DNA of 64,000 bases. It comes from Neobacillus drentensis NBRC 102427 (GTDB lineage: Bacteria; Bacillota; Bacilli; Bacillales; Cytobacillaceae). Under the pieces are notes generated by a model. It saw only the letters and a program-made list of their open reading frames with translations, was not told the DNA's origin and ran no database searches. Shown here one piece after another: positions 32,511 to 41,807 of the stretch. Positions within the stretch are counted from its first letter, which is position 1; the number at the start of each line of letters is the position of its first letter. A program made the position numbers and the translations under genes. The DNA lies in the NCBI RefSeq assembly GCF_001591445.1, contig NZ_BCUX01000012.1, forward strand, positions 97,446 through 161,445, given 5' to 3'.

Positions 32511-35151
32511 AGATGATATTAAAGTTCTTTTTGAAAAAACTTTCTCAACTAATTACTATAACCTAAAATCAGTTTCTAAAAGTCAGGATGAAGCAGCTGA
32601 AAACGCGATTAATTTAGCTAGAATCATTGTTTCAGGTTTCGGCAGTATAGATGAAAGCACATTTGAAATGTGGTCGCTGGAAATGTTCAGGAAATACAAA
32701 ATTGGTACTGATATTATTAAGCCGCCCCCCGTTATGAGACCCGATAACGGCAAAAGCTGGTTCAGCCCAGAGATGATTTCCGGTAGCTTCTTTTGGACAA
32801 GGTACCGGCAATATTTGACCCAGATCAAAGGCTGGCCAATGGAATCGGTTGAGGCTATTGATGACACAACAAATGAAATTATGAAGTCCCTTGGGAATCC
32901 ACAATCAATGGATCCATTTGATAAGCGCGGAATAGTCTTGGGGTTTGTACAATCCGGAAAAACAGCCAATTTTACAGGATTGATAAATAAGGCATACGAT
33001 GTCGGCTACAAATTAATCATCGTTTTATCAGGGATTCATAATGACTTAAGAGCCCAAACGCAGATTAGGTTAAACCAAGAGGTTATTGGCACTGTAGATA
33101 AGGAAGGTAAGCCAATAGGAGTCGGCCAAATTTACCAGACTACCGCGGACCATATAATTACCTCCTGGACAACAGAAGAAAACGATATTAGTTCACAGCA
33201 TGGCGGGATTAGGAACTTGAATTCTCCTACCTTGATGGTAGTAAAGAAAAATAAAACGGTGTTGGAGTCATTACGTGATCAGTTAATTTATCATCGTAAG
33301 TTACATGGTTTGGATATCCCTGTATTAATTGTAGATGATGAAGCCGACCAGGCCTCTGTTGATACATCTGATCCGAATAAAGACGAAGACCCGAAAACAA
33401 TTAACAGACTGATAAGACAGCTATTAGAGATTTTCAGCCGTAAAGCTTACGCAGGTTATACCGCGACTCCTTTTGCGAATCTGCTCATTAGTACCGAGGC
33501 TGCCACATCTGAAGAGGGTAATGACCTTTACCCTAAAGATTTCTTGGTAGGTCTTCCAAAACCAAAGGATTATTGTGGTCCAGAGGAGTTCTTTAATGTT
33601 GAAGAAGATGCGGAAGATAAAAGGCCAAGTTTAATACGATATCTAAGAAATGAAGATACTGAAATTTTTACAACAATTAAGAAAAAAGCTGACGCAGATA
33701 AATTTGAAGAGGTTCCTCCTCAAATGCGAGAAGCCATATTAGCATTTTTACTAACCATTTCCATTAGAAATTTAAGGGGACAGCGGAAGACTCATAATTC
33801 CATGCTTATACATACCTCACGATTCAAAGATGTGCAATCCAATGTAAAGGATGAAGTAGCAAGGACTTTTGAATCTATTTCTAATCAGATTCAATATAAT
33901 CCGAAAAGTAAAGTATTAGATGAAATTATGAAATTGTATGAAGAAGATTTTCAGCCCACTACAAAGGATTGGCCAGGGGAAGTTATTATTTTCAGCTGGA
34001 ATGAGGTTTATGAAGAACTTAGAGTAGTCGTTGATATCATCAAAGTGTTTGAAATTAATGGGAACAGTAAAGACGCATTGGCTTACAATCAATATAAAGA
34101 AGATGGATTAAATGTGATAGCAGTCGGCGGTGACAAATTATCTAGAGGATTAACACTAGAGGGGCTTAGCATTACCTATTATTTCAGAAATACTCTAATG
34201 TATGACACCCTTATGCAAATGGGACGTTGGTTTGGATATAGAAAAGGTTATATGGATTTATGCAGAATCTACACTTCTGAGGAAATCGCATCTAACTTTG
34301 AGCATTTAGCTATCGCAATGGTAGAGCTAAGGGAAGAGTTTGATAGGCTTGCGGAAATGGGCAAAACACCTTCTGAATATGCAGTGAGAATGTTAAGTCA
34401 TCCTACCATGACATTAACCAGTCCATTAAAAATGAGAAATGCAATTTCATCAAACATTATCTATGGCGGCACATTGCAGCAGACTAGACTTTTTGGGACT
34501 GATGAACAGTTTTATAAAGCAAATATGAAGGCAACCGAGTCACTAGTGAATAATCTTACTTTTGTAAAAACCAATTTTGGTAAAGGGAAGACCAGCTATT
34601 ATGTAGATACAGATGTAAAAGCCGAGATTGTGAAAGAGTACCTTTCTAAATATGAAACTAAAGGAACTAAAGCAGTTTCAGGATTGATGAGGGATTATAT
34701 TGGCCTTGCTAATGAAAATGGGGAACTGCTAAACTGGACTGTTGCTATTGTTGAAGGTGATCCTGGTGACCGAACAGGGATTGGACAATATCCAGTCAGC
34801 TTAGGGAGCTTATATTTAGAATCGGCAGTTGGCCGCGGAACTGGGATTGAACCGCCAATCAATAAGAATCAAGATGTTGATATAAAGGCCATCGTTGCCG
34901 CTAATCAAGAGTACATTGATATTGATCCTGAAAAAGTTAAAGGGAAAAAGGATAGGATGGATAAACGTAAGCTTCGCCCAAAGGAAAGTGGGTTGCTTTT
35001 AATCTATCCATTAAACCCAAATGTTCCTGTCTTTAAGAGTTTAAATGTCCCATTTTCTGAAAAACTTGTCCCAGTTGGAGTTGCAATTTCGTTCCCATTC
35101 ACAGAAATTGACGAGACAGACGTTTACCAGACAAATAAGACTGTCCATTAA
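32503..35151 (+). CDS. Z1-domain helicase-like protein, cassette 1
   Basis: 882 residues, Z1 domain family (superfamily II helicase-like). Walker A GFVQSGKTANF (147-157), Walker B LIVDDEADQAS (275-285), YTATPFANLL (319-328), motif V GGDKLSRGLTLEGL (542-555) and motif VI QMGRWFGYR (572-580). It probably translocates on or remodels DNA for the associated nuclease. The start is TTG 32503, ten bases after GGAGG and overlapping the ATPase stop; the paralogue at 41785 also begins with TTG. Next gene follows after 22 bases. Confidence 0.92.
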   Translation: MNEDDIKVLFEKTFSTNYYNLKSVSKSQDEAAENAINLARIIVSGFGSIDESTFEMWSLEMFRKYKIGTDIIKPPPVMRPDNGKSWFSPEMISGSFFWTRYRQYLTQIKGWPMESVEAIDDTTNEIMKSLGNPQSMDPFDKRGIVLGFVQSGKTANFTGLINKAYDVGYKLIIVLSGIHNDLRAQTQIRLNQEVIGTVDKEGKPIGVGQIYQTTADHIITSWTTEENDISSQHGGIRNLNSPTLMVVKKNKTVLESLRDQLIYHRKLHGLDIPVLIVDDEADQASVDTSDPNKDEDPKTINRLIRQLLEIFSRKAYAGYTATPFANLLISTEAATSEEGNDLYPKDFLVGLPKPKDYCGPEEFFNVEEDAEDKRPSLIRYLRNEDTEIFTTIKKKADADKFEEVPPQMREAILAFLLTISIRNLRGQRKTHNSMLIHTSRFKDVQSNVKDEVARTFESISNQIQYNPKSKVLDEIMKLYEEDFQPTTKDWPGEVIIFSWNEVYEELRVVVDIIKVFEINGNSKDALAYNQYKEDGLNVIAVGGDKLSRGLTLEGLSITYYFRNTLMYDTLMQMGRWFGYRKGYMDLCRIYTSEEIASNFEHLAIAMVELREEFDRLAEMGKTPSEYAVRMLSHPTMTLTSPLKMRNAISSNIIYGGTLQQTRLFGTDEQFYKANMKATESLVNNLTFVKTNFGKGKTSYYVDTDVKAEIVKEYLSKYETKGTKAVSGLMRDYIGLANENGELLNWTVAIVEGDPGDRTGIGQYPVSLGSLYLESAVGRGTGIEPPINKNQDVDIKAIVAANQEYIDIDPEKVKGKKDRMDKRKLRPKESGLLLIYPLNPNVPVFKSLNVPFSEKLVPVGVAISFPFTEIDETDVYQTNKTVH

Positions 35152-35173
35152 CATTGTTTAAAGGAGAATAGCT

Positions 35174-36202
35174 GTGGTAAACCTAAAAATAGAGTTTGAT
35201 GAAATGATTAAGGGGCTTAATAACCAGGCGGAAAGTGAATTTTATAAACTAAATGTGCTTACCTATGAGGCTCCTGTCATTTTTGCAGGAATTGATGCTG
35301 GAAATTATAGCAGGCAGCTTTATATTGATTTAGGCAAATCGCCTTGGGAGGAAGAACAATTAAGTGCTCTTCCCAAATGGCGTGGATTAACTATAAAGAT
35401 CGAGTACTTTGAGAAGATTTTCTCATTAAAAAACCGCCATTTTTTAATAATAAGTCAGGAAGACGAGCAAAGTACGGAGATATATGATTCAGTACTGCAA
35501 AATTTGGTTGATCATCTACTAAATAATAAAGAAAGTTCTTTATTTGCAACGGTTTTTAGTGTCTTAGACAGATGGAGGACTTTTTTCAAAAGAGGTGGCT
35601 TTAGAAAATTATCTGAAGAGCAGCAAAGAGGTTTGTTTGGAGAACTTTGGTTTATTAATGAGTGGCTGGATAAGTTTCCAGGGCAGCCTCCGCTTATTGT
35701 TGAACAATGGGAGGGGCCAACCAAAGGAAGAATCGATTTTACAAGCGGTAAATGCGGGTTAGAGATTAAGACCGTAAATGATAAATTAACTAAATCAATT
35801 AAAATTTCAAATGAGGATCAATTAAAGATTAGTGATGCTATATCGACAATCTATTTATATGTCTGTTTCCTGGAGCCGAGTAAAACTCATGGAATATCTC
35901 TCCAGGAGCTTGCCGAACAGGTAAAAAGAAAGATAGCAGATCGATCGGAAAGAATCGCTCTAATATATAATGATCTTTTGACAGACCTAGGATTTAGCGA
36001 AGAGGAATATGGGGAACCAAAATATTTTGTAGAGAAGATTGAGGTCTATGAAGCTGGAGAAAACTTTCCAAGATTATTAAAAGAAGATCTGCCCAAAGGT
36101 ATTTCTCATGTTACATATAATATAGATCTCACCCATTGTTCAGATTTTGAAAGAGATCCGGAGACAGTATATCAATACTTTAGAGTGGATGGGGAAAAAT
36201 GA
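35174..36202 (+). CDS. PD-(D/E)XK nuclease-like protein (DUF4420), cassette 1
   Basis: 342 residues. After an N-terminal domain, the nuclease core has GLFGELWFINEW (Glu157), GRIDFTSGKCGLEIKTV (Asp188, Glu197, Lys199), the full PD-(D/E)XK set. It is the likely DNA-cutting subunit of the cassette. GTG 35174 is preceded by AAGGAGAATAGCT. The stop overlaps the AIPR start by four bases (ATGA), so translation is coupled. The paralogue at 44504 keeps the same residues. Confidence 0.88.
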   Translation: MVNLKIEFDEMIKGLNNQAESEFYKLNVLTYEAPVIFAGIDAGNYSRQLYIDLGKSPWEEEQLSALPKWRGLTIKIEYFEKIFSLKNRHFLIISQEDEQSTEIYDSVLQNLVDHLLNNKESSLFATVFSVLDRWRTFFKRGGFRKLSEEQQRGLFGELWFINEWLDKFPGQPPLIVEQWEGPTKGRIDFTSGKCGLEIKTVNDKLTKSIKISNEDQLKISDAISTIYLYVCFLEPSKTHGISLQELAEQVKRKIADRSERIALIYNDLLTDLGFSEEEYGEPKYFVEKIEVYEAGENFPRLLKEDLPKGISHVTYNIDLTHCSDFERDPETVYQYFRVDGEK

Positions 36203-38016
36203 TTGAACTTAGACAAAGAAAAGAATTTCTTATAGATTTTATGGAAGAGTTGGAAGAAAAGGCTATAAAGGCAGGAAGTTATCAGATTCCATTTCTGGAC
36301 AAGATGCTGGGCTTTATGGATAGACCTGATGAGCCTGAAATTTTATTTCCTCCTTATTTAGATACTGCGAAAAATATTGCCGTCAATGCGTATTCTTTTG
36401 ACGAAGAGAATAATGTATTAGATCTATATGTAGTAGATTATAATTTCGAGCAAAATGAAGATGATTTGCTTACTATTAGCATGACGGCTGTATCAGAAAT
36501 TGCAAACAAGGCCAAAAGGTTCCTAACAAATGTACCAGTGTTAATGCAGTCAATTGACCAATCATTGCAAGCATTTGACCTTGCAAAAATGATTTCTGAA
36601 CAAATGGAATCGATCAATGAAGTAAATCTTTTTGTTATCACAAATATGTATTACACATCGAATAAACCCGTTGATCTAACCATTCCAGGCATTGAAACGG
36701 TTAACGTACAAGTTTGGGATATTGATCGTGTTCAGCAGCTGATTACGGCTGAACAAGGAGTCGAGACAGATTACATTGATTTTGAAAGAGACTACGGGGA
36801 AACTTTTAATATGATGCTTGTACCAGACCCTGTTAGCGGGATAAAGAATTTTGATTGTTACGTAGGCTATATATCAGCTGAACTGTTGGCGAAGGCATAT
36901 GATGAATGGGGTCAGAAACTTGTTGAACGAAATGTAAGGTCGTTCTTACAAGCAAGAGGAGGAACAAACAAAGGAATACGTGATACTCTTAAGGACCCAT
37001 TTCAACGTAAAATGTTTGTAGCTTACAATAATGGGATCTCAACCGTAGCGCGATCAGCCGAACTTGAAAAGGTTGAAGATGGAGTAGATGTATATAAAAT
37101 AAAACGGCTCAGCGGCTGGCAAATTGTTAATGGTGGTCAAACTACGGCATCTATTCATCAGGCATATAAGGATGGAATTAACTTAAAAGATGTCTTTGTT
37201 CAGTCGAAGCTAACCATTCTTCAGGTGAACGAGTTCGTTAAGACTGACCAGCACCTTTTGGAAGATGAGATGGTTTCGCGAATATCCCAATATGCCAATA
37301 CACAGAACAAAATTAATAAATCGGACCTCCTAGCGAATTCTAGATTTATGTCGGACCTAGAGAAGTTTTCACGAAATATATGGATTCCTGTTTTTGACGG
37401 ACGCAGACCTGAAAGCAAATGGTACTTTGAACGTGCTAGAGGTCAGTATATGGTGGATATTAACCGAAGAAAAAGAGGGAAAGAACAAACAGAATTTAAA
37501 AAGCAATATCCAAAAGAAAAGGTTTTGACGAAGATAGATATTGCCAAACACTTTATGTCATGGGAAGGCTATCCTCATATCTCTAGTAAGGGCGGGGAGG
37601 AAGCCTTTAAAAAGTTCATGGATTTAAACAAGGAGTTTTGGAAGAGCGATGGTAACTTACAATCCAAAATGACTTTGTCTGTATATCAAAAGTTAATAGC
37701 ACGATCTATCATTAATAAACGAGTTCAGGAAATAGTAGAAGAGATGAACCTTCGAGGATACAAGGCAAATGTTATCTACTATGCTACATCAATGCTCAAT
37801 CATTTATACGGCGAAAAGATAGATTTAGTCGAAGTGTGGGAAGCGCAGGCATTATCGGATAAATGGGATGAAGTTATCCGTATTATGGCTGATAAAACAC
37901 TTGCCTTCCTTAAGGACTCAGCTGGGGACCGAAACGTGACTCAGTGGGCAAAGCAGGAAGCTTGTTGGAGTCAGTTCAAGGAAAGCTGTTCGAAGGAATT
38001 GAGTAATCTTATTTAA
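36199..38016 (+). CDS. AIPR (abortive-infection phage resistance) protein, cassette 1
   Basis: 605 residues matching the AIPR family: RNVRSFLQARGGTNKGIRDT (244-263), FVAYNNGI (273-280), IVNGGQTTASIH (309-320), YANTQNKINKSD (365-376) and WYFERARGQY. AIPR proteins recur in phage-defence loci; the biochemical role is unsettled. It is the last gene of cassette 1, coupled to the nuclease gene by an ATGA overlap and closed by a terminator at 38025. The paralogue at 45443 carries an extra C-terminal segment. Confidence 0.9.
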   Translation: MIELRQRKEFLIDFMEELEEKAIKAGSYQIPFLDKMLGFMDRPDEPEILFPPYLDTAKNIAVNAYSFDEENNVLDLYVVDYNFEQNEDDLLTISMTAVSEIANKAKRFLTNVPVLMQSIDQSLQAFDLAKMISEQMESINEVNLFVITNMYYTSNKPVDLTIPGIETVNVQVWDIDRVQQLITAEQGVETDYIDFERDYGETFNMMLVPDPVSGIKNFDCYVGYISAELLAKAYDEWGQKLVERNVRSFLQARGGTNKGIRDTLKDPFQRKMFVAYNNGISTVARSAELEKVEDGVDVYKIKRLSGWQIVNGGQTTASIHQAYKDGINLKDVFVQSKLTILQVNEFVKTDQHLLEDEMVSRISQYANTQNKINKSDLLANSRFMSDLEKFSRNIWIPVFDGRRPESKWYFERARGQYMVDINRRKRGKEQTEFKKQYPKEKVLTKIDIAKHFMSWEGYPHISSKGGEEAFKKFMDLNKEFWKSDGNLQSKMTLSVYQKLIARSIINKRVQEIVEEMNLRGYKANVIYYATSMLNHLYGEKIDLVEVWEAQALSDKWDEVIRIMADKTLAFLKDSAGDRNVTQWAKQEACWSQFKESCSKELSNLI

Positions 38017-38024
38017 AAATATAG

Positions 38025-38067
38025 AACACTCTTGTCTTCGCTTTGGGAAGATTAGGGTGTTTTTTCC
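38025..38067 (+). terminator. Terminator after cassette 1
   Basis: AACACTCTTGTCTTC pairs imperfectly with GAAGATTAGGGTGTT, followed by TTTTCC. Confidence 0.7.
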
Positions 38068-38181
38068 TTCTGCTATTTTGCAAATTATTAAAGCTCAGTT
38101 TAGAATGTGGAAGATAGAAACTAACAATGAAATAACATAATTTTTCCTTTGAAAACGTACATACATTTTTAATAGTTTTGA

Positions 38182-38190
38182 TGATATAAT
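38182..38190 (+). promoter_or_regulatory. Extended -10 promoter of the methyltransferase gene
   Basis: TGATATAAT matches the extended -10 consensus, about 130 bases before ATG 38323, giving a long AT-rich leader. It would let the methyltransferase be expressed independently of the cassettes. Confidence 0.4.
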
Positions 38191-38322
38191 TAATAAGTTA
38201 TAACTTAAAATTTGATACAGAACATATGTTTCTGTAAAATAGAATATATAAGACTCCTTTTTAATTCATGAAAGGAAATTTTTATAAATATCAAGAAGAG
38301 TTCTTCTTGTAGGAGTGAGGAT

Positions 38323-40041
38323 ATGGAAGATAAACTACAAGTGTTGGATCTTTTTGCAGGTGCTGGCGGTCTCAGCCACGGATTTGAACAAACTAATGAG
38401 TTTAAAGTGAAAATTGCGGTAGAAATTAATACGAATGCAAGATTGACTTATGAGCGTAATCATCCAGATGCTAAATTACTAAAAGATATAACTAAAATAG
38501 ATTATAAAAATAAAGATGGAGTCCTTTTAGAAGACTTCAGTGATATTGATGTAATAATTGGTGGACCTCCTTGCCAGGGATTTTCTAATGCTAATAGGCA
38601 GAAGAACACTCTTATTTCATCCAATAACCAGCTTGTTAAAGAGTACATTCGTGCGATAGAAGAAATAATGCCAAAAGCTTTTGTTATGGAAAATGTAAAA
38701 TCTATTGTTTCTGATAAGCATAAGTTCTTTTTAAGTACGGATTATGAGAAGGAGTTAGAGGATTTAAATATTGTTCCGACCATTGAGAAAATAAAAATTG
38801 GAACTTTAAAAAAGTACACAGAAGAATTTATAGCCTTTTTATGGAGTGCGTATCAGCAAGAAAAGCAAGAAATAGATTTATCTCGCTACTTGATTGATAT
38901 TGCAGTATTATCAAAATTTAATTCCTTATTAAGGTCGGTTAAAAATCATTCTAATAATGAAATATTTGATTTCTTTAATAAAGAAACCAATAAAAAGTAT
39001 TTTGAAAAATTATTAAGTAATAATTGGGATAAAATTCATAAGGAATTTTGGGATAATTCTTATGAACAGAATTGGAATCTCCTAGGTATTACTTTAAGGG
39101 ATATACTTAAAAACAACGAATATAATTTTCATGAATTTACTTTATTACTAGAAGATATTATTGAAGCCCAAAAAGTAATCAATAAAATATCTGAAATAAT
39201 TTATTATAAAATCATTTTGGATGACATAAAAATTGATAATAACAACGTTGAGGTCCATATAAAATCTTTTAATGTTTTTAAATATATTAGAGCAAAGCTT
39301 TCGAGCCTAGGATATGTGTTGAATGATGAGGATAATCAAATTTTTAACGCAGCTAGTTTTGGGGTTCCTCAAGAAAGAAGAAGACTTATTTTAATTGGGG
39401 TCTTAAAAGACAAATTAGTAGGTGAGTCAGTAAAAATACCAGTCCCATTATTTGATAAGAAAGAAGACTTCTATAAGATACATGATGCAATCGGTGACTT
39501 GGAAAAACTTGAGCCCACAACCAACGTTACTGAAGATGAGATAAGTAGGATCAGTCCAATTACTGGTAATAGATTAAACCAATATTTAATCAATAACAGT
39601 AATATTGTTTATAATCATGTAAGAACGGAATCAAGAGAAATGGCGCAAAAAAGGTTCAAGGCTCTTACATCAGGTCAAAATTTTCATGATCTGGATGAAT
39701 CATTAAAGTCAACATATAGTGATCACAGCAGAACTCAGAACACTATTTATAAGAGACTCGACTATAATCAGCCTTCTGACACAGTTGTTAATGTAAGAAA
39801 GTCAATGTGGATACACCCAAAGTTAAATAGGGCGATTAGTATTAGAGAAGCAGCTAGATTACAATCTTTTCCGGATACTTATCAGTTTTATGGAACAAAG
39901 GATTCGCAGTATCAGCAAGTAGGGAATGCAGTACCTCCATTAATGGCTAGATTTGTAGCAGAAAGTATACTGGAGTCACTCGGAATAGATATTAAAGAAA
40001 AGATTAAGGATATTTTACAGCTACAAAAAGTTTTTCAATAA
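38323..40041 (+). CDS. C5 cytosine DNA methyltransferase
   Basis: 572 residues. Motif I LDLFAGAGGLSHGF (8-21), motif IV GGPPCQGFSNANR with the catalytic Cys84, motif VI VMENV (121-125), motif VIII FGVPQERRRLILIG (346-359), motif IX region with NQPSDTVVNVRK and motif X QQVGNAVPPLMA. About 190 residues, rich in Lys, Asn and Ile, are inserted between motifs VI and VIII. It methylates cytosine in an unknown target, presumably protecting host DNA from the neighbouring cassettes. ATG 38323 follows GGAGTGAGG. The gene has its own promoter and terminator and sits between the two cassettes. Confidence 0.93.
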   Translation: MEDKLQVLDLFAGAGGLSHGFEQTNEFKVKIAVEINTNARLTYERNHPDAKLLKDITKIDYKNKDGVLLEDFSDIDVIIGGPPCQGFSNANRQKNTLISSNNQLVKEYIRAIEEIMPKAFVMENVKSIVSDKHKFFLSTDYEKELEDLNIVPTIEKIKIGTLKKYTEEFIAFLWSAYQQEKQEIDLSRYLIDIAVLSKFNSLLRSVKNHSNNEIFDFFNKETNKKYFEKLLSNNWDKIHKEFWDNSYEQNWNLLGITLRDILKNNEYNFHEFTLLLEDIIEAQKVINKISEIIYYKIILDDIKIDNNNVEVHIKSFNVFKYIRAKLSSLGYVLNDEDNQIFNAASFGVPQERRRLILIGVLKDKLVGESVKIPVPLFDKKEDFYKIHDAIGDLEKLEPTTNVTEDEISRISPITGNRLNQYLINNSNIVYNHVRTESREMAQKRFKALTSGQNFHDLDESLKSTYSDHSRTQNTIYKRLDYNQPSDTVVNVRKSMWIHPKLNRAISIREAARLQSFPDTYQFYGTKDSQYQQVGNAVPPLMARFVAESILESLGIDIKEKIKDILQLQKVFQ

Positions 40042-40061
40042 CTTCTTTATATAGAAATTGA

Positions 40062-40091
40062 AGGGAGCCAATTTATATTGGCTCTCTTTTT
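40062..40091 (+). terminator. Terminator after the methyltransferase gene
   Basis: AGGGAGCCAAT pairs with ATTGGCTCTCT around TTAT, followed by a T tract. Confidence 0.8.
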
Positions 40092-40376
40092 AAGTTTAAA
40101 GTTACTATTATTTACTTTTTTTACAAATTTCCTTAGGACAATTCTGGGAATTTATAAACTCTTTTCTATTAATATGTTAAAATTATTGGAGAATATAAAT
40201 AAGTTCGAAACATTTCAATTATAGTAAATTTAATTTATTTATAACTGACCGTTTTATTTCACTTTCAGGAGTTACAGATATTATAGAAAGTGTTATTAAA
40301 ATATGTAAAATGACTTTAAACAACATTCCTAATCATTAGAGAAGGATATTTTATATAAAGATAGGATGGCGAAGAA
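40092..40376. other. AT-rich control region before cassette 2
   Basis: No frame is supported. The promoter for cassette 2 should lie here; several AT-rich hexamers fit a -10 box and none stands out. Confidence 0.35.
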
Positions 40377-41807
40377 TTGATTACAGAAGTAGTACAACCT
40401 ATTGTATCAAATTTTATTAAGTCTTTGAGAGATATAGGGTATACCTTTGAGGTTGCTGTTGCGGATGTGTTAGATAATAGCATTACAGCAAAAGCAAATA
40501 ATATACAAATTGCTTGCATTCCTGACCCAAATACAATATTTACTTTATTAGATAATGGTAATGGTATGACTAATATTGAGTTAATTAGCGCAATGCGTTT
40601 AGCTGCTAATGATCCGGATTCTCTTAGGGATGGCAGTGATTTAGGAAAGTTTGGATTGGGGTTAAAAACAGCATCTTTTTCACAATGCACTGACTTAACT
40701 GTCTTATCAAAGAAAAATGGAATCGTTTCCATTAAACAGTGGGACTTAAATTATATTTCAAAGGAAAACGAATGGTTATTAATAACACCTAGTATAAATG
40801 ATTACCAAAATGCCCCTTTGTTCGAGGAGTTTATGAATCAGGAATGTGGAACTTTAGTAGTATGGCGTGGTATAGATACTTTTTCTAAATCTGATATACC
40901 TAATAAGTTAGATGTTTTGCGAAGTCATTTATCTTTAGTCTTTCATTGCTTTTTAGAAGGAATTGTTCCTGGTAAAAAGGCACTGAAAATTTCAGTTAAT
41001 GGTCAAACGTTGGAACCATTTAATCCGTTTAACCCAAAACATATTGCTACACAGCAATTGATATCGGAAAAAATTAAATACAAAAATTCAGAAATAACGG
41101 TACAGCCATATATATTGCCACATCATTCGAAGCTTTCGCAACTGGAATTTGATAAATACGCTACAAAAGACGGCTATACGAAATCGCAGGGATTTTATTT
41201 ATATCGTGCCCATCGCCTGCTTATTCACGGCACATGGTGGGGAATGCATAGAACAAATGATGCCCATAAGCTTGTGCGGATTAAGATAGATATCCCGAAC
41301 AATCAGGATCACGATTGGGGTATTGATATTAAGAAGTCATCAGCCAATCCTGTAAGTGAAATAAAAAAAGATCTAAAACGTATCATTCAGCAGGTAACAG
41401 TAAAGGGTTCAAGACCCTTTACAGGCAGAGGTAAAAAGATTGAGGACAAAACAACCACTCGTTTTTGGGAGCTGGTTGCAGATAATAAGGAAATTCATTT
41501 TGCAATCAATCGTGAGCACCCGATTATCAAAAGTCTTGAAGATACACTAAGAGAAGACCAACATCATCTATTGAATGTTATTTTAATGGGGTTAGAAAGC
41601 TATCTGCCACTAGATGCAATTGTTGCACAGTTAAATACCAATCCGTTAAAAGTCAACCAGGAAACATTAATTAATGAAAATGAGATAAAAATGCTAGTGG
41701 AAAATTGGCGTTCAAAGGGTATAAGTGAAGCATTCATAAAGGAATTACTTAAGACGGAAGTATACAAAAACAAGGAGGGTTATTTTGAAAATGCAAACCA
41801 ACACTGA
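40377..41807 (+). CDS. MORC/MutL-type GHKL ATPase, cassette 2
   Basis: 476 residues with the same plan as the cassette 1 ATPase: N-box ADVLDNSITAKA (29-40, again Asp30 with Asn34), TLLDNGNGM (56-64), GKFGLGLKTASFS (90-102) and WGIDIKKSSANP near residue 320. By eye the two are only moderately similar outside the motifs, so the cassettes parted long ago. Start TTG 40377 follows AGGATGG at seven bases. The 3' end overlaps the Z1 gene by 23 bases. Confidence 0.9.
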   Translation: MITEVVQPIVSNFIKSLRDIGYTFEVAVADVLDNSITAKANNIQIACIPDPNTIFTLLDNGNGMTNIELISAMRLAANDPDSLRDGSDLGKFGLGLKTASFSQCTDLTVLSKKNGIVSIKQWDLNYISKENEWLLITPSINDYQNAPLFEEFMNQECGTLVVWRGIDTFSKSDIPNKLDVLRSHLSLVFHCFLEGIVPGKKALKISVNGQTLEPFNPFNPKHIATQQLISEKIKYKNSEITVQPYILPHHSKLSQLEFDKYATKDGYTKSQGFYLYRAHRLLIHGTWWGMHRTNDAHKLVRIKIDIPNNQDHDWGIDIKKSSANPVSEIKKDLKRIIQQVTVKGSRPFTGRGKKIEDKTTTRFWELVADNKEIHFAINREHPIIKSLEDTLREDQHHLLNVILMGLESYLPLDAIVAQLNTNPLKVNQETLINENEIKMLVENWRSKGISEAFIKELLKTEVYKNKEGYFENANQH

